64,000 nt of DNA from CAISCU01 sp051861545 (GCA_051861545.1 JBIMKP010000009.1:52637-116636); one strand, 5' to 3'. Positions 52,549 to 62,961 are shown, counted from the stretch's first letter. Made by a program: numbers and translations. The notes: a model not told the origin generated them from the sequence alone.

Positions 52549-54249
52549 TTATGGACAATCAGCAGGAGCAACCTGTAAGTTGTATGCCATAGTGGCGTTT
52601 GTTGCCGCAACATCAACTGTGTACTCTTTATTTTTGTAGGTGGTTTTGAATGTATAAGTGCTACCAATAGTTAAACCATGCACATAATATTGACCAGGAA
52701 ATTGACTTCCTCTAGGAACAGCAACTAACTGAGTCCAAGGTGTAGTTGCTGGAGAACCTGCTAATTTCTTAAAAATAGGAGGAATTGAGGTTAAAGAAAT
52801 ATTAGGACAATTGATATTAACCGTTAATAAAATTGGACTACAAGTTTGTCCAGCAGGTAAAGTATAACTTAAAGCCGGAGCAGTTGCGAACGAACCTCCA
52901 AGAATGGTGCAAGAAGTTGCAGAAGGAGTAAGTATCCATGTAGAATTAAAAACACCTGTTCTCAAATTTCTTGAACGAGCTCTAATTCTAGGATTGTTCA
53001 GCGCTTTTATTCGTCCAGGAATACCAAAAGTTAAAGAAACACCATTAGCACTTGAAGGAAGGACAAAATTTGAAGGTAATACAGGAGCCGACCAACCTAA
53101 AATTGCATTTCCGTTAAAATTTACCCAACCTAAGTTTTCCATCCTAAATGTACTTGGACAAGTTGTTGTTGTTTGAACAAAGCGAAATTTACCATAACAT
53201 AATGGTAATGTAGCTTTTTTACCTAAACTACGTCCTTGACCTCCGAAAGAAGCTTTAACCCAATAAGCATTAGAAACTTGACCAACAACTGTGAAATTTG
53301 CTCCACCTAAATCTTGTACTATAGTATTTTTTTGAAATCCCCAATCTGAACTAGTTAAATTTCTTGTAATGAATTCTAATGAATCACCTGATTTTACTTG
53401 TGCATTAGTTTCAATATTCATGATGTCTTTGTGAACATCCATTGAAACTGAAATTGGTTTACTGAAAGAAGCTACAAATCCATTTGCATTTGAAATTTCA
53501 ATATAAGCACAAGCAGCATCAATACTTACATATTTAGATGTTTGATTATTTTTATACTTAACAGAAATTTCACCATTCTCATCACCTTGAGGTGTGTATT
53601 GTAAAGCATCAGATTCTGGTGAGAAATAATAAACTTTTGCATCAAATGAACCACTTAAAGTATTTCCAGTTGCATCTAAAAACTTAGTTCCAGCAGGAAT
53701 AGTAATCGACATTCCAGTATTGATTGTTGGAACTTTTGAAGGAGTAATTGAAACATCAGCAGCCAAACCATCACTTGTATTGTCTATTTTTACACTAGTT
53801 TTAGTAATTGATTCAGGCAGATTATTCAAAGAAACCATTTGAATATCAAAGCTTTTCGATTCAGCCTCAGTGTAAATTAAATTTGCAGTTGATGCTAAAT
53901 ATCCCTCTGCAGTTGCAGTAACTGTAAAATTCAAAGGATTAGATTCAGAAGGAATAGCATCTTTTCTGATTGCTAAATTAATCATTCCACCAGCTACTTT
54001 GAAGGTTCTTGTACCACTGATTTCATAAATTTTACTTGCCCCAGGACCAGAAATTTCGACTTTAACTTCTTTATCTGATATAGCAGAACCATTTGCTTGG
54101 TCCACAAATTGAATCGAGAAATTAACTGGTAATAGTTTATCTGTATCAATTTTAATTTGAACATTTTCTGTTGGATCTTTTAGTTTACAGCCACCTAATA
54201 CAAGGATGCTTGACAGTAAAATAACTTTACTTATATTGATTATTTTCAT
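52549..54249 (-). CDS. large lipoprotein with carboxypeptidase-regulatory-like beta domains
   Basis: This 566-residue protein has a lipoprotein signal (MKIINISKVILLSSILVLGG then CKLKD, Cys21). The mature part starts with an Ig/CarboxypepD-like beta domain (FSIQFVDQANGSAISDKEVKV ... GYLASTANLIY). A middle domain resembling ZU5-like repeats follows (SITPSKVPTINTGMSITIPAGTKF), and a C-terminal beta-rich domain (TPWTQLVAVPRGSQF). It is probably surface- or periplasm-exposed. The next upstream gene (54261) encodes an outer-membrane barrel 11 bases away, so the two are likely an operon and may work together. Confidence 0.75.
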   Translation of the reverse strand: MKIINISKVILLSSILVLGGCKLKDPTENVQIKIDTDKLLPVNFSIQFVDQANGSAISDKEVKVEISGPGASKIYEISGTRTFKVAGGMINLAIRKDAIPSESNPLNFTVTATAEGYLASTANLIYTEAESKSFDIQMVSLNNLPESITKTSVKIDNTSDGLAADVSITPSKVPTINTGMSITIPAGTKFLDATGNTLSGSFDAKVYYFSPESDALQYTPQGDENGEISVKYKNNQTSKYVSIDAACAYIEISNANGFVASFSKPISVSMDVHKDIMNIETNAQVKSGDSLEFITRNLTSSDWGFQKNTIVQDLGGANFTVVGQVSNAYWVKASFGGQGRSLGKKATLPLCYGKFRFVQTTTTCPSTFRMENLGWVNFNGNAILGWSAPVLPSNFVLPSSANGVSLTFGIPGRIKALNNPRIRARSRNLRTGVFNSTWILTPSATSCTILGGSFATAPALSYTLPAGQTCSPILLTVNINCPNISLTSIPPIFKKLAGSPATTPWTQLVAVPRGSQFPGQYYVHGLTIGSTYTFKTTYKNKEYTVDVAATNATMAYNLQVAPADCP

Positions 54250-54260
54250 ATTCTTTTTTA

Positions 54261-54974
54261 TTAGTTGATACGTACATTAAATTGAAAATTTAAAAAAGGT
54301 AACCATTTGTATTCAGCCAAATTTCCTTCAAAAACAGAAGCTTGGTCTGAGGTTGGACTAATCATTCCTGTTGGATTTAAAGACACTTTTGGTGAACCAA
54401 TATGGTAGGCACCCATGTCTACAGTAAAACTAACTCTCTTTTTAGGAACATTTCTACCAAAACCAATTCCAACATAAGGAGCAATTGAATTCCATTTGAT
54501 ATCCATTACAAATACACCTAATTCATCGGGTGTTACTTGGATTTCACCATAAGTCAAACTTTCTTTTAGTCTACCTTTTAAACCAATAGTATTATTAGGC
54601 ATACCTGCTCCGAAAGTGAAACGGAAACTAGCTGCACCAGGGTGCCAATCTAATTTTGCACTTGGAATTCCTAATGCGAGGTCTGCATCAACTGTTAAAG
54701 TACGTTTATCAACATCTAATTCAAGAGATTGAGCAGTATTTAACATAGAATAACCCAATCTTAAATCGAATGACCTACTCAATTTTTTACTCAGCTCTGC
54801 TCCGTAACCTGCTGTGCCGGCTTTTACACCTAATGCCCAACCTGTTGCTAAAGAGAAGCTGTAAGGATTACTTTTTTCTGGTTTAGCTGCAGATGATACA
54901 GCCTTTTCTTGCCCAAAACTTGTTAAAGAAAAACAAGCCAAAAGGAAGAAAATTGGGAGTATTTTTTTAGTCAT
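54261..54974 (-). CDS. putative outer-membrane beta-barrel protein
   Basis: This 237-residue exported protein has a signal peptide (MTKKILPIFFLLACFSLTSF then GQ). The mature sequence alternates strands typical of small barrels (YSFSLATGWALGVKAG, FDLRLGYSMLN, SFRFTFGAGMP, IAPYVGIGFGRN, VSFTVDMGAYHIG) and ends in LNFQFNVRIN, with aromatic residues in the last strand. Its function is unknown. It lies 11 bases upstream of the lipoprotein gene at 52549 in the same orientation. Confidence 0.75.
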   Translation of the reverse strand: MTKKILPIFFLLACFSLTSFGQEKAVSSAAKPEKSNPYSFSLATGWALGVKAGTAGYGAELSKKLSRSFDLRLGYSMLNTAQSLELDVDKRTLTVDADLALGIPSAKLDWHPGAASFRFTFGAGMPNNTIGLKGRLKESLTYGEIQVTPDELGVFVMDIKWNSIAPYVGIGFGRNVPKKRVSFTVDMGAYHIGSPKVSLNPTGMISPTSDQASVFEGNLAEYKWLPFLNFQFNVRIN

Positions 54975-55174
54975 AAGTTATTAATTTTAGTGCAAAATAG
55001 AGAGAATTTCAAAATAATCAGAAATTATTTTGGTTAACTTTTTAAAAGACACATTTAAAAACATAAGTGGCATCAAAATCATAAATTATATCTCCTAACA
55101 CAAAAATAATCTTGCATTTGAGGCCCAATTTCAGTTTGTTTCATTTAAAAAGTTCTATTTTGCAGCATTATTCT

Positions 55175-58033
55175 ATGAAGAAATTTTTACTGCTTTTCGT
55201 ATTAATCGTACTTGGTAGTTCGGTAATTGCTCAAAATACAGCGTCTATTACAGGTAAAATAATAGATAAAAAAGACCAATCAGAACTGATAGGGGTGACT
55301 GTGCTTATTCAGGGGACAAGCTTTGGCACTGCCACAAATGCTGCTGGGCAATTCACAATAAAAAACATCAAACCAGGTGATTACAACATAGAAATCACTT
55401 ATATTGGTTATAAAAAAATTATTCAAACAGGCATCAAACTTAAGGCGAACGAAAACCGAGATTTAGGCACCATTTCAATGACAGAAGCTACTGCAAATAT
55501 TGATGAAGTTGTAATTCTTGGTAAAAAACCTTTGATTGATATTGAAAAAGGTCAGTCTGTAAATTCTATTTCACAAGAAAATATTGAATTGGCTCCTGCT
55601 CGTCAGTTACAAAAAATAATCAATACACAACCTGGCGTTATCCAATCGCCAGCAGGTGTTAGTATTAGAGGTAGTCGTACTTATGAAACCGGAACTTATA
55701 TTGATGGTGTTTCTGTTACGGATCCTATGGCCGGGACCGGTTTTGGATTGGATATTGGCGCAAATGCCATTGGTGAAATTGAAATTACAACAGGTGGTAT
55801 CGGCGCTGAAATTGGTGATGCTACTGCTGGTGTAGTTAGTGCCAGAACAAAAACTGCAGGTGAAAAACTGGATGTAAATGCTACCTATAAAAGAGATAAT
55901 TTTGGTTTTAATCGCGATTGGATTAGCACTTGGAATAGTCAATTAGCTGAAATTAATATCGGTACACCAATTTTGAAAAAAGCACTCAAAAGCAGATTAA
56001 AAGTTAATGTGGCTGTTAGAAGTTCAGTGTCTGATGAGTTTTACAGAAATCCTGCAAACCAACTCAATTCTTCTTTGATGAATGAAGCAGGTTTTGGTGG
56101 AACTAATTTAGCTCCTTACCAAGACAATCGTTGGAGTGGTTTATTTAAATTAAACTACGACTTCAAAAAAGGAAAAATGCTTACTGCAACCATGTTACGA
56201 AGTGTTACCATTAACCAGGATATAAACATGCTGCGTATTTTTGGTAATGATGCCCCTTACCAACCAGGTTATCAGTATATTTTTAGTCAGCAAATGGATA
56301 ATGCCAACACATTTACGCATGATTCGTATATGCAAATGCTAAATTTTAAACATTCTGTTTCAAAACGTTTTAGTTATAATGCCACAGCTTCTCGCCTATT
56401 TGTTCAATTAAGAGCCGATGCAAATGGCAGAGTTTGGAGACCAAAATCAGTAGACCAAATTTTCGATCCAAGTTCAATCAATACGTTTCCAATTGATATA
56501 TATCCTACCGGTGATTCTAATGTGGCTTGGGTAAGCAATCCTTCAGGTTTTTATAATAATAATGGAATTGCAACTTTATGGCATCACCATTATTTAGAAG
56601 AATATGTGGCAAAAGCTACTGGTAATTTATTCAGCAGAAACTCATTAAACAAACTAACTTTTGGTTTCGAAATGAAATTCCAAGATATGCTTTGGATTGA
56701 CGTTCAACGCTCATGGATAGGTGCTCCTTTACAATTACCTGATGGAAGTTTTACTAAAAGTGATCGTTTAGGTTCTCAAAGTGATATTTGGGCTGTTCAA
56801 CCAAGAAGAGGTGGATTTTTCATTACCGACCAAATTAAATACAAAGGTTTAGTAGCTTCTATAGGTGGTCGTTTCGAATATTGGGCACCGGGAAAATATG
56901 TCGATGATGCAGTTGCTAATCCAAAATCTCCTATTCTTGAATCGATGCGTCAAGATTATTTAAACAGCACAACAAAAATTGGTGGTTTGAGATATAAATT
57001 CAGATTCCTTCCTAAAATCAATGCTACTTTCCCAATTGCTGAAAACAAAATGTTGTATTTCAACTACGGTCATACAACCATTCTTCCTCATCCAAGTTTT
57101 ATTTACCCAGGTTTAGACCCAAATTACCAAGACCGTTCTACATTAGCTAGAGTTGGTAATCCTAACTTAAATCCTGAGGTTGATATCAGTTACGAATTGG
57201 GATTAAAAAGTCAGTTAACCAGCAACGATGCTTTAACCATTGCTGCATTCTGGAAAGACAAATACGATTTCGTTACCACAACTTCGGTTGTTATTCCAGA
57301 TATTACAGGAAGAGATTTAACAAGAACCATCCGTATCAATTCTGATTATGCTCGTGCAAGAGGAATTGAATTGAACTATATCAAACGAATTGGCAATTGG
57401 TACCAAGGTCAGGCTGCATTTACTTACATGGTTACAACCGGACAAAGTGCATCGGCTAATGAAAAACTAAAAGATTTACTTGCAAGTGGGAACGTAGAAG
57501 ATACCAAAGAATTCTATTTACCATGGGATGTACCATTTGATTTTAAAACCAATCATATCTTTAAAATCGACAAAAAAGGTGGTTTGTTTGATAGAAAATG
57601 GTTGAACAATATTAGTTTCTACTTCGAAACTGTATTCCGTTCAGGCGTTCGCTATACACCTTATGTTTTTGACAGAAACGACCCAAGTACTGGAAGACCA
57701 ATTTGGGTTCAAGATCCTAACCCAGATGCTAGATGGAGCAAAAGAGGAACCAATTGGTTTTGGTCTGATTTAACCATTTCGAAATGGTGGAAAAGAAGAG
57801 CTTATTATGTAGCAGCAAACATTCAGATTACAAATATCTTCAACAATAAAAACGCTTCAATCATCAACCCAGTAACAGGAAAAGCTTACCAAGTTGGAGA
57901 TGATGTGCCAGATACTTGGGTAGACCCAAGATACAACGACCCTAGATTAGGAACCAACGGACCTCCACCTGTGAATCCAGCTAGATTTTTGGAACAAAGA
58001 CATATCATGCTTGGGGTTAATTTAAAATTCTAG
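55175..58033 (+). CDS. TonB-dependent receptor with N-terminal carboxypeptidase-like domain
   Basis: This 952-residue outer-membrane receptor starts at the ATG at 55175 (signal peptide MKKFLLLFVLIVLGSSVIAQ); the ATG at 55112 adds a non-signal leader. A CarboxypepD_reg-like domain (ASITGKIIDKKDQSELIGVTV ... GQFTIKNIKPGDYNI) is followed by the plug (RQLQKIINTQPGVIQSPAGVSIRGSRTYETGTYIDGV) and the barrel, ending RHIMLGVNLKF with the usual terminal Phe. It imports an unknown large substrate using TonB energy. There is no SusD-like partner next to it, so a polysaccharide locus is not indicated. Confidence 0.92.
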   Translation: MKKFLLLFVLIVLGSSVIAQNTASITGKIIDKKDQSELIGVTVLIQGTSFGTATNAAGQFTIKNIKPGDYNIEITYIGYKKIIQTGIKLKANENRDLGTISMTEATANIDEVVILGKKPLIDIEKGQSVNSISQENIELAPARQLQKIINTQPGVIQSPAGVSIRGSRTYETGTYIDGVSVTDPMAGTGFGLDIGANAIGEIEITTGGIGAEIGDATAGVVSARTKTAGEKLDVNATYKRDNFGFNRDWISTWNSQLAEINIGTPILKKALKSRLKVNVAVRSSVSDEFYRNPANQLNSSLMNEAGFGGTNLAPYQDNRWSGLFKLNYDFKKGKMLTATMLRSVTINQDINMLRIFGNDAPYQPGYQYIFSQQMDNANTFTHDSYMQMLNFKHSVSKRFSYNATASRLFVQLRADANGRVWRPKSVDQIFDPSSINTFPIDIYPTGDSNVAWVSNPSGFYNNNGIATLWHHHYLEEYVAKATGNLFSRNSLNKLTFGFEMKFQDMLWIDVQRSWIGAPLQLPDGSFTKSDRLGSQSDIWAVQPRRGGFFITDQIKYKGLVASIGGRFEYWAPGKYVDDAVANPKSPILESMRQDYLNSTTKIGGLRYKFRFLPKINATFPIAENKMLYFNYGHTTILPHPSFIYPGLDPNYQDRSTLARVGNPNLNPEVDISYELGLKSQLTSNDALTIAAFWKDKYDFVTTTSVVIPDITGRDLTRTIRINSDYARARGIELNYIKRIGNWYQGQAAFTYMVTTGQSASANEKLKDLLASGNVEDTKEFYLPWDVPFDFKTNHIFKIDKKGGLFDRKWLNNISFYFETVFRSGVRYTPYVFDRNDPSTGRPIWVQDPNPDARWSKRGTNWFWSDLTISKWWKRRAYYVAANIQITNIFNNKNASIINPVTGKAYQVGDDVPDTWVDPRYNDPRLGTNGPPPVNPARFLEQRHIMLGVNLKF

Positions 58034-58070
58034 ATTGACAGTTCTAAAGCATTAATATTTTATATCAAAC

Positions 58071-58101
58071 AAAAAAGGTCGGTCCCAAACCGGCCTTTTT
58101 T
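58071..58101 (+). terminator. rho-independent terminator
   Basis: A 13-bp stem (aaaaaaggtcggt with accggcctttttt, one G-T) and 5-base loop lie 37 bases after the TonB-dependent receptor gene. Confidence 0.9.
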
Positions 58102-58171
58102 ATGTTCTTTTTGAGGCAATTATCTACGAGTATCAAAAATAAGATTCCCAAAACAATTATCTTTGCCGCTT

Positions 58172-59416
58172 ATGATATCAAGCCAAAACCAAACCGCAGA
58201 TTATTTTATTGAGCTCGAACACCATTATGGAGCGCATAATTACCATCCTATTCCAGTTGTTCTCGACAGAGCATCGGGAATTTTTGTTTGGGATGTAGAT
58301 GGCAAACAATATTTCGATTTTCTTTCTGCTTATTCGGCAGTAAACCAAGGACATTGTCACCCAAAAATAACACAGGCTTTAATAAATCAAGCTGGAAAAC
58401 TGAGTTTAACCAGCCGTGCTTTTCATAATAATTTATTGGGTGAATACGAAAAATACATCACCGAATATTTTGGTTACGACAAAGTATTACCTATGAATAC
58501 CGGCGTTGAAGGTGGAGAAACTGCCATTAAATTAGCAAGAAGATGGGCTTACGATGTAAAGAAAATTGCAGATAACCAAGCTACAGTTCTATTTGTAGAA
58601 GGTAATTTCTGGGGAAGAACAATGGCAGCCATCAGTTCATCAAACGACCCTAGCAGTTATACTGGTTTCGGTCCTTATATGCCTGGATTCAAACTCATTC
58701 CTTATAATGACTTAAATAGTTTGGAGGTTGAATTCAAAGCCAATCCGAATATTGCTGCATTTATGTTTGAACCTATTCAAGGTGAAGCAGGTGTTGTTGT
58801 TCCAGATGAAGGATATTTAAGCGGAGTAAGAGCATTGTGTACAAAATACAATGTATTAATGATTGCAGATGAAGTACAAACTGGTTTGTGTAGAACAGGC
58901 AAAATGTTGGCATGCGATCATGAAAATGTAAAACCAGATATTTTAATTTTAGGAAAAGCACTTTCAGGTGGATTATTACCCGTTTCTGCGGTATTGGCTA
59001 GTAACGAAATCATGCTAACCATAAAACCCGGAGAACATGGTTCTACTTATGGTGGAAATCCATTGGCTTGTGCCGTTGCAACAGCAGCATTAGAAGTTTT
59101 GAAAGAAGAAAAGCTAGCTGAAAATGCAGAGAAAATGGGCATTATTTTCAGAGCTAGAATGGAAGATTTAATGAAACGAAGCAGCTTAGTGAGTTTGGTA
59201 AGAGGCAGAGGATTATTAAACGCCATTATTATTAAACCATTTGGTGATGGAAAAACCGCTTGGGATGTTTGTTTATTATTAAAAGATAACGGCTTATTGG
59301 CCAAACAAACCCATGGTGATATCATCAGGTTTGCACCACCATTGGTAATCAATGAAGAACAAATGCATGAAGCATGTGATATCATTGAAAAAACCATTTT
59401 GGGATTAAAAGCATAA
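58172..59416 (+). CDS. rocD: ornithine--oxo-acid aminotransferase
   Basis: This PLP-dependent class III aminotransferase converts ornithine and a 2-oxoacid to glutamate semialdehyde and an amino acid. The 414 residues start at the ATG at 58172; a TTG at 58163 is less likely. Family features are HHYGAHNYHPIPVVLDRASGI, DFLSAYSAVNQGHCHPKI, NTGVEGGETAIKLARRWAY, the metal-free dimer segment VEGNFWGRTMAAIS, EVQTGLCRTGKML and the PLP lysine in DILILGKALSGGLLPVSAVL. It feeds arginine/ornithine carbon to glutamate or proline. Confidence 0.94.
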   Translation: MISSQNQTADYFIELEHHYGAHNYHPIPVVLDRASGIFVWDVDGKQYFDFLSAYSAVNQGHCHPKITQALINQAGKLSLTSRAFHNNLLGEYEKYITEYFGYDKVLPMNTGVEGGETAIKLARRWAYDVKKIADNQATVLFVEGNFWGRTMAAISSSNDPSSYTGFGPYMPGFKLIPYNDLNSLEVEFKANPNIAAFMFEPIQGEAGVVVPDEGYLSGVRALCTKYNVLMIADEVQTGLCRTGKMLACDHENVKPDILILGKALSGGLLPVSAVLASNEIMLTIKPGEHGSTYGGNPLACAVATAALEVLKEEKLAENAEKMGIIFRARMEDLMKRSSLVSLVRGRGLLNAIIIKPFGDGKTAWDVCLLLKDNGLLAKQTHGDIIRFAPPLVINEEQMHEACDIIEKTILGLKA

Positions 59417-59433
59417 CACTTTAAAAACTATAG

Positions 59434-59467
59434 AAAAGCCGCGAAACAAAAATTCGCGGCTTTTTTT
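59434..59467 (+). terminator. rho-independent terminator after rocD
   Basis: A perfect 12-bp stem (aaaagccgcgaa with ttcgcggctttt), 7-base loop and T tract lie 17 bases after the rocD stop. Confidence 0.93.
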
Positions 59468-59812
59468 ATACTTCAAAATCAATCTCATTATCTTTTATCA
59501 GCTTTTAATAAGCCATAATCAATATTTTTCTATAACAAACTCCCCTATTTTGTTGATACAAATCAGTAATCGAAAGTTTATTTGGCTTTCTGATTTTGCT
59601 GAATAAATTGCATGTCCAAACTATCAACCCAGATTATGCATTGGAATTCGTAATGAGGGGCAAAAGACCAAAGAAATTGGCAGTTTCGTGAGTAAAGCAT
59701 ACAGGACTAGTATGGTGCATGAGGGAAACTGAGTTTACGTCCAATTATAAAGGTATTTTGACCAGTAATAAAAAATCTAATGCATATTCTGGGTTTTAAT
59801 AAACCAAAAATT
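59468..59812. other. intergenic region without an identifiable gene
   Basis: About 345 bases between the rocD terminator and the fhs start. The middle part, 59600-59760, is less AT-rich than usual for an intergenic region here (for example gaggggcaaaagaccaaag and catgagggaaactgag) and has stops in all frames I followed. It could be an RNA, a degraded gene or a relic of an insertion sequence. No hairpin or repeat match inside the window was found. An in-frame ATG at 59780 could extend fhs by 11 codons. Confidence 0.4.
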
Positions 59813-61477
59813 ATGAAATCTGATATTGAAATTGCACACGAATCGAAATTACAAAGAATTGATAAAATTGCTGAAGCTTACGGAATTCACGAAGACCAAT
59901 TAGAACAATACGGAAAGTATAAGGCTAAAGTTGATGTAAAATTTGATGAGGAAAAAATAGCCAATAGTAAACTCATTTTGGTTACTGCTACTACTCCCAA
60001 TAAAAGCGGTTCTGGCAAAACAACCACTTCAATTGCTTTGGCTCAGGGTTTAAATAAAATTGGCAAAAAAGCTGTTCTGGCTTTACGTGAACCTTCTTTG
60101 GGTCCGTGTTTTGGCATGAAAGGTGGCGCTGCGGGTGGTGGTTATTCGCAGGTTTTACCTATGGAAGATATCAATCTACATTTTACTGGAGATTTTCATG
60201 CCATTACTTCTGCTAACAATACTTTGGCTGCTTTAATTGATAATTATAATTACTTCAACAAAGGTTCTCAAAAGGCGCTGAAACAAATATTGTGGAGAAG
60301 GGTACTCGATGTAAACGACCGTTCACTTCGTTATATGTTATCGGGTTTAAATGGTGCTACAAACGGTATTCCAACCGAAACTGGTTTCGATATTACACCT
60401 GCGAGTGAAATCATGGCGATATTTTGTCTTTCAACTAGCTTAGATGATTTGAGAAACAAAATCGATAATATTCTTATTGGTTATACTTATGAAAACCAGC
60501 CTTTTTTTGTTCGCGATTTAAAAGTGGGTGGTGCTTTGGTTACTTTACTCAAAGATGCTTTCAATCCTAATTTGGTACAAACTATTGAAGGTGGTGCTGC
60601 ATTTATTCATGGTGGACCATTTGCCAATATTGCTCATGGTTGTAATTCAATTATGGCAACCAAAGCGGCTTTACAATTTGGCGAATATGCTATTACAGAG
60701 GCCGGTTTTGGAAGTGATTTAGGGGGAGAAAAATTCCTGAATATCAAATGTCGCCAATTAGGCATTACTCCTGCTGCAAGTGTTTTGGTAAGCACAACTC
60801 AATCATTAAAACTGCATGGTAAGGTTGATGAAAAACTTATTAAACAACCAAATTTAGAAGGCTTGAAAAAAGGACTTTTAAACTTAGAACGCCATGTAGA
60901 AAACCTACAGAACTTTGGTCAATCGGTTGTTGTTGCTTTAAACAAATTTGGCTTCGATACCGAAGAAGAATTGGGTTATATGCAGGAATGGTGTAAACAA
61001 AAAGGTACTGAATTTTCTATCAATGAAGGTTTTGCAAAAGGTGGTGATGGTGCTGTTGCTTTGGCCGAAAAAGTGGTTGATGTTTGTGAAAACAGAGCAT
61101 CGGGACCAATCAATCATACTTATGAACTAACAGATTCACTTGAAACCAAAATCGAAAAAATTGTAAAAAGCATTTATAGAGGTTCGGGAATTACATTTAG
61201 CAAAACAGCTAAATCAGCCATCAAAAAATTAAAAGAATTGGGTGCCGATGAAATGCCAGTTTGTATTGCCAAAACACAGTTTTCGTTTACAGATAATGCA
61301 TCCTTAGTTGGTGTAGAAAGCGGATTTAATATCACCATCGAAAATTTGGTTATGAACCATGGCGCTGGATTTGTAGTTGCAGTCGCTGGTGAAATCATGC
61401 GTATGCCTGGTTTACCTAAAGAACCTGCTGCAATGCAAATTGATGTGGTGAATGGTGAAATCGTTGGATTGAGTTAA
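59813..61477 (+). CDS. fhs: formate--tetrahydrofolate ligase
   Basis: This ATP-dependent enzyme makes 10-formyl-THF from formate and THF, feeding purine synthesis and serine metabolism. The 554 residues begin at the ATG at 59813, which gives the family start (MKSDIEIAHESKLQRI). The P-loop reads TTPNKSGSGKTTTSIALAQG, a variant of the usual TPTPAGEGKTT, and is followed by REPSLGPCFGMKGGAAGGG, DINLHFTGDFHAITSANN and the C-terminal PVCIAKTQFSFTDNA ... PGLPKEPAAMQID. It pairs with metF (24232) in folate one-carbon flux. Confidence 0.95.
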   Translation: MKSDIEIAHESKLQRIDKIAEAYGIHEDQLEQYGKYKAKVDVKFDEEKIANSKLILVTATTPNKSGSGKTTTSIALAQGLNKIGKKAVLALREPSLGPCFGMKGGAAGGGYSQVLPMEDINLHFTGDFHAITSANNTLAALIDNYNYFNKGSQKALKQILWRRVLDVNDRSLRYMLSGLNGATNGIPTETGFDITPASEIMAIFCLSTSLDDLRNKIDNILIGYTYENQPFFVRDLKVGGALVTLLKDAFNPNLVQTIEGGAAFIHGGPFANIAHGCNSIMATKAALQFGEYAITEAGFGSDLGGEKFLNIKCRQLGITPAASVLVSTTQSLKLHGKVDEKLIKQPNLEGLKKGLLNLERHVENLQNFGQSVVVALNKFGFDTEEELGYMQEWCKQKGTEFSINEGFAKGGDGAVALAEKVVDVCENRASGPINHTYELTDSLETKIEKIVKSIYRGSGITFSKTAKSAIKKLKELGADEMPVCIAKTQFSFTDNASLVGVESGFNITIENLVMNHGAGFVVAVAGEIMRMPGLPKEPAAMQIDVVNGEIVGLS

Positions 61478-61515
61478 TTCAACCCAAAAAAGAAAATTGT
61501 TTCTCATTTAAATAC

Positions 61516-61554
61516 AGACCAATTGTTGCTAAAATTGTAACAATTGGTCTTTTA
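61516..61554 (+). terminator. probable terminator after fhs
   Basis: Perfect 12-bp arms (agaccaattgtt and aacaattggtct) enclose an 11-base loop and are followed by tttta, 38 bases after the fhs stop. Confidence 0.75.
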
Positions 61555-61590
61555 CACTTGTGTATTCAAAACATTTTCTAATTTCGCCCT

Positions 61591-62961
61591 ATGCGTGCTT
61601 ACGAAAGTGTGAATCCTTATACAGAAGAATTGTTATCGGCATTTGATTTTATTCAAGCTGATGAAGTTGATATTATTTTAGAAGATGCCAACGAAGCTTT
61701 TCTTACTTGGAGAAAATTAGGTTTTAGCGAAAGAGCTTTATACATAGAACGATTGGCAAAACTACTTAGAGAAAATGCCAGTGAATTAGCAGAAATTGCC
61801 AGCATTGAGATGGGAAAATTACTTTCTCATTCAAAGGCTGAAGTACTAAAAAGTGCAAGTGTTTGCGATTATTGTATCAGCGATGCAGAGCGTGTTTTGG
61901 CTTCAAAAACAACTCAAATTGAAAACGGTATTGAAATAGAAATTGCCCATAAACCTTTGGGTGTTGTTTTAGGTATTTACCCTTGGAATTTTCCCTATTG
62001 GCAAGTGATTAGAAGTGCAATTCCTGCTTTAATGAGTGGTAATACAGTTTTGGTAAAACCGGCGCCTAATGTTCCTCGTTCTGCTATCAAACTACAAACA
62101 CTTTTCGAAAAAGCTGGATTTCCTCATGGTGTTATTCAAACCATTTTTGCCAGCGATGAAATGGTTTCGGGAATCATAGCTGATAAAAGAGTAAGTGCCG
62201 TTACTTTAACAGGTAGTGAAAGAGCAGGTTCGGCAGTGGCAGCACAAGCTGGGAAAGCCATTAAACCTGTAGTTTTAGAATTAGGTGGAAGTGATCCGTT
62301 TATTATCAGACAAGATGCAGATTTAGATAGTTTGATGGAACAAGCCATTTTCTCTCGTTTTCAGAACAATGGGCAGAGTTGTGTGGCTGCAAAACGATTT
62401 ATTGTCCACCAAAATCTAGTTACATCTTTCACCGAAAAACTAAAAATCGGTTTAGATAAAATGAAATTCGGTAATCCATTAGATTTGACTACCGACCAAG
62501 GTCCTTTGGCGCGATATGATTTACTAGAAGGATTAAAAAATCAAGTAGATGAAAGCATTGAAAAAGGAGCAGAAATTCTTTATCAATCAAATGAAATTCC
62601 AACAAAAGGATTCTTCCATCCCATCATGGTTTTAGGAAATATTCCAGCTCATTCAAGAGCATTTAAGGAAGAATTATTTGGTCCAGTTTTATCGGTTTAT
62701 ACTTTTGAAACAGATGAAGAAGCGATTCAAATTGCTAACCAAACTAAATACGGCTTGGGTTGCAGTATCTGGACCAATGACATTGAAACAGCGAAAAACA
62801 TGTCGGAAGAAATTGAAAGTGGCATGGTGTATATCAACCAGATTGTAAAAAGTGATGTCAGATTTCCATTTGGAGGTTGCAAACAATCTGGTTTCGGAAG
62901 AGAATTAGGCGAAGAAGGCTTGAAAGCGTTTTGTATGGTTAGAACGAGGTGGATTAGATAG
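61591..62961 (+). CDS. NAD(P)-dependent succinate-semialdehyde-type aldehyde dehydrogenase
   Basis: This 456-residue ALDH-superfamily protein oxidises an aldehyde to an acid. The catalytic Glu is in VVLELGGSDPFII and the Cys in NNGQSCVAAKRF; the oxyanion Asn is in GIYPWNFPYWQV; NAD-binding residues include VTLTGSERAGSAVA. The overall pattern (short N-terminus, SVNPYTEELL, GCKQSGFGREL at the end) is closest to succinate-semialdehyde dehydrogenases of the GabD/Sad type, but substrate is not certain. A CTGGC repeat begins at the base after its stop. Confidence 0.9.
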   Translation: MRAYESVNPYTEELLSAFDFIQADEVDIILEDANEAFLTWRKLGFSERALYIERLAKLLRENASELAEIASIEMGKLLSHSKAEVLKSASVCDYCISDAERVLASKTTQIENGIEIEIAHKPLGVVLGIYPWNFPYWQVIRSAIPALMSGNTVLVKPAPNVPRSAIKLQTLFEKAGFPHGVIQTIFASDEMVSGIIADKRVSAVTLTGSERAGSAVAAQAGKAIKPVVLELGGSDPFIIRQDADLDSLMEQAIFSRFQNNGQSCVAAKRFIVHQNLVTSFTEKLKIGLDKMKFGNPLDLTTDQGPLARYDLLEGLKNQVDESIEKGAEILYQSNEIPTKGFFHPIMVLGNIPAHSRAFKEELFGPVLSVYTFETDEEAIQIANQTKYGLGCSIWTNDIETAKNMSEEIESGMVYINQIVKSDVRFPFGGCKQSGFGRELGEEGLKAFCMVRTRWIR

